Position numbers and translations under genes: made by a program. Under the pieces are notes generated by a model. It ran no database searches, was not told the DNA's origin, and saw only the letters and a list, made by a program, of their open reading frames with translations. A DNA stretch of 64,000 nucleotides from Frankia alni ACN14a (GTDB lineage: Bacteria > Actinomycetota > Actinomycetes > Frankiales > Frankiaceae). Where the stretch lies: contig NC_008278.1 in assembly GCF_000058485.1 (NCBI RefSeq), forward strand, positions 4,396,962-4,460,961, written 5' to 3'. Below, in pieces: positions 58,473 through 64,000 of the stretch; within the stretch, counting starts at the first letter, position 1, and each line of letters begins with the position of its first letter.

Positions 58473-59045
58473 TCAGGAGGCGGTGCGCCAGCGCGGATCC
58501 CGGCCGAGCAGCGCGGCGAGATTGTCGACCGGGTCGAGAGCCGGATCCTCGGGCAGTGGCGGCCGATACACACCACCTGGACCGTTGAGTCCGCTGCCCG
58601 GCCCGGTGATCCTGCGGGCGATGGGCAGCGCGACACGAGTGAGCTCGTCCGGCGCGGCATACGGGCGGCCCAGCGCCCGGGCGAGGTCCCAGCGGTGTAC
58701 CAGCATGTCGACGAAGTGCACCGCGGTGACCTCGTGCGTGGGAACCTCGCGGCCGACCTTCGGGACGGCGATCTGCGGGCCGGCCTGCTCGAGTGTCGCG
58801 ACCCAGCGGGCCGCGATCAGCGCGAAATCGTCGCGCGGGTCCTGATCCCCGGCCGCGTCGGCCGACAGCGCGCCGCGCGCCAACGCTGAGACCCGTTCGT
58901 GCTCGGAGTTCATGTGCCGCACCAGGTCCAGCACCGTCCAGCCGGCGCACGGCGTCGGGTTGGCCAGCGCGGCGTCCGGAATCGTCACGACCTCCCGGCC
59001 GACGAGAACGAGGGCGGCGGCGTCGAGCCGCAGCAGGTCAGGCAC
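58473..59045 (-). CDS. Mycothiol-dependent/maleylpyruvate-isomerase-type (TIGR03086-like) protein
   Basis: A 190-residue member of the DinB-like MDMPI group: N-terminal four-helix bundle with PTPCAGWTVLDLVRHM and HFVDMLVHRWDLARALG; His residues at these sites usually bind a metal. GTG at 59045 follows GGAGG at good spacing. Many paralogues exist in actinomycetes with unknown substrates. Confidence 0.85.
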   Translation of the reverse strand: MPDLLRLDAAALVLVGREVVTIPDAALANPTPCAGWTVLDLVRHMNSEHERVSALARGALSADAAGDQDPRDDFALIAARWVATLEQAGPQIAVPKVGREVPTHEVTAVHFVDMLVHRWDLARALGRPYAAPDELTRVALPIARRITGPGSGLNGPGGVYRPPLPEDPALDPVDNLAALLGRDPRWRTAS

Positions 59046-59168
59046 CGTGTACCTCCGAGTCGAGAATCCCTGCGCCGACCAGCGCTGTGACTTTTCGTGA
59101 TCGACCGGATTCCCACGGAAGCCTAACGGTGGATCCAATGCCCATAGTTGTGACGAAAGCGGCGTGGC

Positions 59169-59225
59169 CGCTCCCCCCGGTTCCCAGCCGAGGGCTCGGA
59201 CGCCCGGCTGGGACGGGACGGGGAG
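59169..59225 (-). terminator. Hairpin downstream of the DUF1360 gene
   Basis: An imperfect long hairpin: outer 7-bp arms (59169-59175 and 59219-59225), an internal loop, and an inner 8-bp stem (59182-59189 and 59204-59211), about 30 bp past the DUF1360 stop. Confidence 0.5.
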
Positions 59226-59254
59226 CGCCGGGCCCCGTCCCGGCCGGCTGCCGA

Positions 59255-59800
59255 CTATTCGGCCGCCTGCTCCAGGCGGGCATAGGCGAGCTGGAGGGCG
59301 TCGGAACCGGCCACGGCGGTGAACACCGAGGCGGCCAGCCGGGTGAACCGGGGGGCGACCACCAGCCCGAACACGAAGCCGGTGGCCACCCACTGCGCGG
59401 TGCAGAACGGGCAGGTGAGCAGCTCGCCAACGCTGTGCCGGACCTCGCTTGACGGGCGCGCGTCCTCGGCCAGCTCGGCCGGACCCGACTGGCCCCGGAA
59501 CCGGGTGAACGGCGCCCGCAGGGGGCTCGTCACCGGATCCTTGGTCAGCACCCGGCTGAGCTTGTGCGTCGCGACGGTGACCAACGCGAGGTCGGCCGCG
59601 CTCACCCGCTGCGGCGGCGTCGCCCCGACGAGCCGGGCGACCCCGACCATCGAGGCACACAGGCCGCCGTAGGTTCCCAGTGTGGCCAGGTAGCCGCCCA
59701 GCGGGCGCGGCTCGCCGCCGGAGTACTCCGCTTCCTCCCGCCGCGCGACCCCGGCGACCCGATCGGCGACCTGGCGGGCGGTCGTTTCCCATGCTGTCAT
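59255..59800 (-). CDS. DUF1360 family membrane-associated protein
   Basis: A 181-residue protein with the DUF1360 hallmarks: THKLSRVLTKDPVTSPLRAPFT near the middle, a SVGELLTCPFCTAQWVATG segment with CxxC, and two hydrophobic helices. Function unknown. ATG at 59800 is divergent from the flavin-fold gene at 59924 with a 123-bp gap. Confidence 0.85.
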   Translation of the reverse strand: MTAWETTARQVADRVAGVARREEAEYSGGEPRPLGGYLATLGTYGGLCASMVGVARLVGATPPQRVSAADLALVTVATHKLSRVLTKDPVTSPLRAPFTRFRGQSGPAELAEDARPSSEVRHSVGELLTCPFCTAQWVATGFVFGLVVAPRFTRLAASVFTAVAGSDALQLAYARLEQAAE

Positions 59801-59923
59801 CACTATTCCGGCCGTACCCCGACCGAGGGCCCCAAACCGAGCGACGCCGTGAAGGGCGCGAGCCTGTGCCCCGGACGCGCTCCTGTGCCCCCGGGGTGGG
59901 ATGGCCGATCGGCCTTGGCCGGT

Positions 59924-60406
59924 ATGCTGCGCCGCGTGCCAGCATGGAAGGCGATCGAGCAGGCGGAACCGGAGTTCGCCGAGCGGGTGCGCCGGCTGTT
60001 CGACGCCGGTCGCCACAAGACCATCGCCACTCTGCGCGCCGATCGCTCGCCGCGCATCTCGGGCATCGAGTGCGCGTTCGCCGACGGCGAGCTCCGCTTC
60101 GGTTCGATGGCCGGCGCCCGCAAGGGCGCGGACCTGCGCCGGGATCCCCGCTTCGCGCTGCACGGCCCGACCTTCCATCCCGAGGAGGGCAGGGAGGGCG
60201 ACTGGCCGGGTGAGGCGAAGATCGCCGGGCGGGCCGTTCCCGCCGGTCCGGTGACGACGGCCGAGACGAGTGAGCCTCCCGACGGGGAGATGTTCGTCGC
60301 CGACATCACCGAGGTCGTCCTCACCCACCTCAACGCCGAGGCGACCAGGCTCGTCATCGAGTCCTGGACGCCGGAGCAAGGACTGCGCAGGGTCGAGCGG
60401 GAGTAG
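59924..60406 (+). CDS. Pyridoxamine-5'-phosphate-oxidase-fold (FMN-binding split barrel) protein
   Basis: A 160-residue protein: RHKTIATLRADRSPRISGIECAFADGEL, RFGSMAGARKGADLRRDPRFALH, matching the PPOX/F420-dependent family of actinobacteria. The cofactor could be FMN or F420 and the substrate is unknown. ATG at 59924 is used; GTG at 59936 is an alternative. Confidence 0.82.
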   Translation: MLRRVPAWKAIEQAEPEFAERVRRLFDAGRHKTIATLRADRSPRISGIECAFADGELRFGSMAGARKGADLRRDPRFALHGPTFHPEEGREGDWPGEAKIAGRAVPAGPVTTAETSEPPDGEMFVADITEVVLTHLNAEATRLVIESWTPEQGLRRVERE

Positions 60407-60701
60407 CCGCGTCCCCGCTCGCCATCAGCGGACGGCGTGTGCGAGCACCTCGTTGGCCGGCGCCGCTCTCGGTTCCACGAAGATGCTTCAGCCCGCCTGG
60501 CCCTTATGCACCCTATGCAGCTCTAGATGATCTTGGTGTTCCGCGGAACCGCGGCGCGCGCCCGGTGGAACACGTTTCTCTCCGCCGCCCCGGACCGTGA
60601 GCGATCATCGACGAGCAGCGGTCCTGCTGTCGCGTCCACTTCGCCGTCGAGTCGCAGCCCTCGGGCCTTCGCCGGCGACGGCCGGGTGCGGGGCGGGTCG
60701 G

Positions 60702-61769
60702 CTACTGGCTGGAGGTCGGGACGAGGGTGCGCTCGGAAGCCATGCCGCGGCGCCGTCCACGGACGGAGGGCCGGCGCGCGGGCCGGGTGGGCGGGCCGGT
60801 GTTGACGTCGGCGTACGGGGTGTTCCTCCGGACCTGGTAGACCCAGCTCCTGCTGACCGTGATGCCCTGCGCAGCGAGTACCGCGACCGTCTCGGTGACA
60901 GACCCGCCGGTCTGGTCGAGGGTGCGCGCGATCGCCTCACGTTTCGCGGCCGGGTCCGCCGCACCGTCTCCCCCGGCGGCCGCGTCCACCCCCGCGTCCA
61001 GCACAGCGGGCGGGTCGACCACCGCGTCCACCACCACCGCCACGTCCAGCACAGCGGGCGGGTCGGCCCCGGCGTCCAGCCCCGCGGCCATGTGCGCCGT
61101 CCCCGCGGCAGGCTCCCCCGCACGGGCCATCCCGGTGACCCGGTCCGCCACGCCCTCCGGCCCGGCGGGCGGGGGCGCCCCAGCCGGACGGTCGGTGCCC
61201 GCCCCGTCGACGGCGGTGGCAACGGCGATCGTGGGCGCGGCGATGGTGGCGGTGGCGATGGTGGTGGCGGTGGTGACGGAGGCCGTCGGGCCTCGTTGCG
61301 GGGGGATGGAGAGGGTCGTCGTGACCGGATCGCCGGCGGCCCGGCGTCCGGCCGGATGGATCTGACGCATGAGCAGCTCGTAGGACCCGAGCAGGGCCAG
61401 CGGCGGCCACCCGGCGATGATCCGGGCGGTGAACGTCGGTTCGGCGTGCAGGACGTTCGCGACCAGCGAGGCGCAGGCCCCGAGCGCCAGCAGGAGGTAC
61501 GCCAGCCAGGACCGGTCCCGCCCGGCGCGCCGGTCCGCCAGCATCGCCATCGACGCGGCCACGATCAGCCCGTCCACGCTGAACGGCAGCACCGCCGCCG
61601 TCATCGCGTCCTCCCCGTGCGCGATCGCGACCCCGCGCATGTGCCGGTAGGAGACGAAGGCCGCCACCACCGCCACCGTCGCCACCGCCACCACCGTGGT
61701 GATCCGAATCGCCCGCTCCGCCCGGACACCGGAGGATCGACCCTCGCTCACCGGCTGATCACCGTCCAC
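60702..61769 (-). CDS. DUF2637 (SpdB-like) membrane protein with C-terminal helix-turn-helix
   Basis: A 355-residue protein. N-terminal DUF2637 region with about four membrane helices (ITTVVAVATVAVVAAFVSYRH; PFSVDGLIVAASMAML; WLAYLLLALGACASLVANV), a low-complexity Thr/Ala/Asp/Pro linker with 18-21 bp repeats, and a C-terminal AQGITVSRSWVYQVRR helix-turn-helix. This family is common on actinomycete plasmids and integrative elements, near spread and transfer genes. GTG at 61769 follows GAGGAG; ATG at 61874 would extend it by 35 residues. Confidence 0.8.
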   Translation of the reverse strand: MDGDQPVSEGRSSGVRAERAIRITTVVAVATVAVVAAFVSYRHMRGVAIAHGEDAMTAAVLPFSVDGLIVAASMAMLADRRAGRDRSWLAYLLLALGACASLVANVLHAEPTFTARIIAGWPPLALLGSYELLMRQIHPAGRRAAGDPVTTTLSIPPQRGPTASVTTATTIATATIAAPTIAVATAVDGAGTDRPAGAPPPAGPEGVADRVTGMARAGEPAAGTAHMAAGLDAGADPPAVLDVAVVVDAVVDPPAVLDAGVDAAAGGDGAADPAAKREAIARTLDQTGGSVTETVAVLAAQGITVSRSWVYQVRRNTPYADVNTGPPTRPARRPSVRGRRRGMASERTLVPTSSQ

Positions 61770-61874
61770 ACCGATCTCCTCGCCTGCTCCGGAATGCCCC
61801 GTCAGAGGACATTTTGCGCCGAAGCCGAGAGCGTGGTCCGAACACCCCGAACGATACGGAATGTCGGTATTCAC

Positions 61875-62606
61875 CCCGGTGCCATCCGTGATAGCCGGGT
61901 CCGCCTGCGCATTTCCCAGGTCACCACGGGCGACCGTGTGCCCTGACCGTTCGAATCGGATCTGTTGCAGGCGGTCGATCCCTCAACCGGACCGACCTCG
62001 GGGGAGCTCCGCCGGTCCGGCCGCCTACCGCGCTTCCCGGGGGGCGTCGTCGCCCGTCTTCTTGTAGTACCTGCCCAGGTGGTTCCTGGCCCGGGTGATG
62101 TCGGCCGCGGCGCAGATATGCCTCGACGGCCGGGTTAGCGGCCCGATGCCGGGTATGGCGTCGCCGACCGGAGGCCCACGCAGCGACAGAACGGCCCACG
62201 AGACAGTACGACCCGCGGAAAGAGGCGGAAAGAGAACGACCCACCGAAAAGAGAACGACCCACGGAGCGGTTCCGACCTGCACATGTACGAGGGGCGCAC
62301 GAACACCGCCACCCCGACCGGTTGCGGCTGGCCGAGAAGATCGGCGCGATCGCGGTCGACGACGCGTTGGGCGACCCGGTCGAGCAGGTCCTCGACCTGA
62401 CCGGCGGTGAAGGCGCGGACAAGGGGTGCGAATGCGTCGGCTGGCAGGCCCATGACCCCCACGGCCACGCCTACCGCCACTTCGACGACCGCGAGGACGG
62501 CTGGACCAAGGTCGTTCTCCATCCGACGCATGGCTGACCCGCCGCGATCGCGGTCGCGGTCGCGCGCGGGGCACGGCGCACATCGACCTGAGGAGGCTGA
62601 GCGTCG
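61875..62606. other. Non-coding region with gene debris
   Basis: About 730 bp with no intact gene. It contains an alcohol-dehydrogenase remnant (62310-62470) and a leftward short coding-like tail ending at 62025 (ITRARNHLGRYYKKTGD) that may be the end of a lost gene. A purine-rich direct repeat with core AGAGAACGACCCAC occurs twice at about 62231-62263. Confidence 0.6.
62310..62470 (+). pseudogene. Fragment of a zinc alcohol/formaldehyde dehydrogenase
   Basis: The rightward frame reads HPDRLRLAEKIGAIAVDD, then DPVEQVLDLTGGEGADKG and CECVGWQAHDPHGH, the mid-to-late nucleotide-binding part of glutathione-independent formaldehyde dehydrogenase-type MDR enzymes. The zinc-site N-terminus and the C-terminus are missing. 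A truncated relic. Confidence 0.75.
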
Positions 62607-63335
62607 ATCGCGATCCACATCGGTACCTCGGGATGGAGTTACGGCCACTGGGACGGCGTGCTCTACCCGCCGGGGACGCCGCCCGGTCGCCGCCTTGCGC
62701 TCTACGTGGCCGAGTACGACACGGTCGAGTTGAACGCCAGTTTCTACCGCTGGCCGGCCGACGCGACGTTCGCCGGTTGGCGCCGCCGGCTGCCGCCGGG
62801 CTTCGTGATGTCGGTGAAGGCGTCCCGCGGCCTGACCCACGCCAAGCGGCTCTACGCACCGGAGGCGTGGACGAGTCGGATCGCGGGCGCCTGGCAGGAG
62901 CTGGCCGACCGGCGAGCGGCCGTGCTGGTGCAGCTCGACGGACGCCAGAGCCGCGACGACGCCCGGTTGGAGTACTTCCTGGCCGGGGTGCCGCCGTGGA
63001 TGCGGGTGGCGGTCGAGTTCCGCCATCCGAGCTGGCACGACGAGGCGGTCTACCGGATCCTCGAACGGTACGGCGCGGCCTACTGCGTCATGAGCGGCGC
63101 CGGCCTGCCGTGTGTCCTGCGGGCCACCGCGCCGTTCGTGTACGTGCGCCTGCACGGCCCCGACCCCACGACCCTCTACGCCGGTTCCTACGACGACGAC
63201 GCGCTGCGCTGGTGGGCCGCCCGCATCGACGAATGGGCGCGCGCCGGCCTGGACGTCTACGCCTACTTCAACAACGACGGCCACGGCTACGCCGTCGAGG
63301 ACTCCCGCCGCCTGCGCCGCCTGTGCGGCGTGTGA
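62607..63335 (+). CDS. DUF72 family protein lacking a canonical start codon
   Basis: A 242-residue TIM-barrel-like DUF72 protein (UPF0759 group): IHIGTSGWSYGHWDGVLYP, YDTVELNASFYRWP, VMSVKASRGLTHAKRL, AVEFRHPSW, YVRLHGPD, and a C-terminal YAYFNNDGHGYAVEDSRRLR. The conserved N-terminus is encoded from 62607, yet after the in-frame TGA at 62598 no ATG, GTG, TTG or CTG appears before it. The first candidate is ATC at 62607, 10 bases after AGGAGG. The first standard start, GTG at 62658, would remove the conserved IGTSGWSY strand. The biochemical role of the family is unknown. Confidence 0.85.
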   Translation: MAIHIGTSGWSYGHWDGVLYPPGTPPGRRLALYVAEYDTVELNASFYRWPADATFAGWRRRLPPGFVMSVKASRGLTHAKRLYAPEAWTSRIAGAWQELADRRAAVLVQLDGRQSRDDARLEYFLAGVPPWMRVAVEFRHPSWHDEAVYRILERYGAAYCVMSGAGLPCVLRATAPFVYVRLHGPDPTTLYAGSYDDDALRWWAARIDEWARAGLDVYAYFNNDGHGYAVEDSRRLRRLCGV

Positions 63336-63392
63336 GCGGTGCTCGACCAGGCACGGTCTGCGGGGAGATGCCCGGACGAGAAGACTGGGCGG

Positions 63393-64000
63393 ATGATGAC
63401 CACCGAGCCGTCGCGGCATCCGGCGCAGGGCCCCTGGACCACCCTGGACGTGCGCGTCGGTGCGCCGGTCGCCTGGGTCCGGTTCCACCGCCCGGACGCG
63501 CACAACACCGTCACCACGACCATGATGATCGAGATGCACGCCGTGCTCACGGAGCTCGCCCGGGACGACACGCTGTCCGTCGTCGTCCTCACCGGCGCCG
63601 GCCGGGTGTTCTGCCCGGGGGCGGATCTGACGGCGGTGCTCGCCGACCGCGACCGCGGCCCCGACCTCCCGCCGGTGGCGGCCTACCAGTCGGCGACCCT
63701 GCTGCACGAGATGCCGCAGCTCACCATCGCCGCGGTCAACGGCGGGTGCGCCGGTGCCGGGTTCGCCTGGGCGGCGGCGTGCGATCTGCGGGTCGCCGCC
63801 GCCCGCGCCCGTTTCTCCGTCGCGTTTCCCCAGCTCGGCCTCACCAGCGAGCTCGGCCTGCCGTGGACGTTGTCCCGCGCGCTCGGTGGGGCCGCGGCCC
63901 GTGACCTCTGCTTCCTACCGGCAAAACTGACCGCGGACGATGCCCGGCGGATCGGGCTGGTGGCCCGGGTGTTTCCCGACGACCGGTTCGAGGCGGAGGT
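63393..64000 (+). CDS. Enoyl-CoA hydratase/isomerase family protein (3' end outside window)
   Basis: The first 202 codons of a crotonase-fold enzyme; the frame is open to the window edge. Landmarks: VAWVRFHRPDAHNTV, VVVLTGAGRVFCPGADL (oxyanion-hole strand), AAVNGGCAGAGFAWAAACDLRVAA and FSVAFPQLGLTSELG. The usual Glu positions of hydratases cannot be judged with certainty. ATG at 63393 or the next codon at 63396 is the start. Confidence 0.9.
   Translation, partial: MMTTEPSRHPAQGPWTTLDVRVGAPVAWVRFHRPDAHNTVTTTMMIEMHAVLTELARDDTLSVVVLTGAGRVFCPGADLTAVLADRDRGPDLPPVAAYQSATLLHEMPQLTIAAVNGGCAGAGFAWAAACDLRVAAARARFSVAFPQLGLTSELGLPWTLSRALGGAAARDLCFLPAKLTADDARRIGLVARVFPDDRFEAE

Overview
The window is very GC-rich DNA with strong G/C preference at third codon positions, frequent GTG starts, ATGA/GTGA stop-start overlaps and GGAGG ribosome sites: a filamentous actinomycete. 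Frankia would fit, but nothing here proves the genus. No tRNA, rRNA or CRISPR array was seen.

Bases 1 to about 41,700 look like one polyketide cluster, possibly extending to 44,660. The left 11 kb is the N-terminal part of a modular type I polyketide synthase: a KSQ loading module, one complete KS-AT-DH-KR-ACP module, and a KS-AT-DH module cut by the window edge. Upstream in the same operon are a type II thioesterase, an FrsA-like hydrolase, a stand-alone 2-oxoacid-dehydrogenase-type acyltransferase, a free ACP and a KAS III-like enzyme. This is the tetronate set known from agglomerin and abyssomicin clusters (AbyA1/A3/A4/A5 type). The FkbH-like glyceryl-ACP enzyme that normally accompanies it is absent from the window. 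A SARP and a large LuxR-type ATPase regulator follow. Then comes a small beta-barrel protein that resembles AbyU, the spirotetronate Diels-Alderase, with an aldo-keto reductase. The remaining parts also match abyssomicin clusters: a P450 with its ferredoxin, an oligopeptide-type ABC transporter, an MFS exporter, a luciferase-like monooxygenase, a second P450 and a TetR regulator. The most likely product is a spirotetronate or a close tetronate relative.

Bases 34,886 to 44,659 hold less familiar parts: three tandem SnoaL-like genes, a second transporter set without its own ATPase, an FMN-dependent hydroxyacid oxidase, and an A-PCP-TE enzyme whose adenylation domain lacks the amino-acid-binding Asp. 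They may tailor or feed the pathway, or be a separate small cluster.

Bases 45,309 to 64,000 look like ordinary chromosome with an accessory oxidation cassette. It holds an M13 peptidase, CsbD-like protein, glycosyltransferase, LysR, and a run of CrtC-like protein, phosphotransferase, P450, aldehyde dehydrogenase and AveC-like membrane protein. After that come a cupredoxin/Tat-phosphoesterase/membrane operon, several small conserved enzymes, a DUF2637 protein with gene debris, a DUF72 protein and an enoyl-CoA hydratase cut by the right edge.

Regulatory DNA links the parts. A CCTGAG-N5-CTCAGG element lies before the MFS gene (twice), the luciferase-like gene and the TetR gene. An 11-bp-spaced heptamer repeat of SARP style lies before both transporter operons and the second P450. 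Two KS domains carry near-identical, strongly strand-skewed DNA (GRINS-like), and 18-bp tandem repeats recur inside several unrelated genes.
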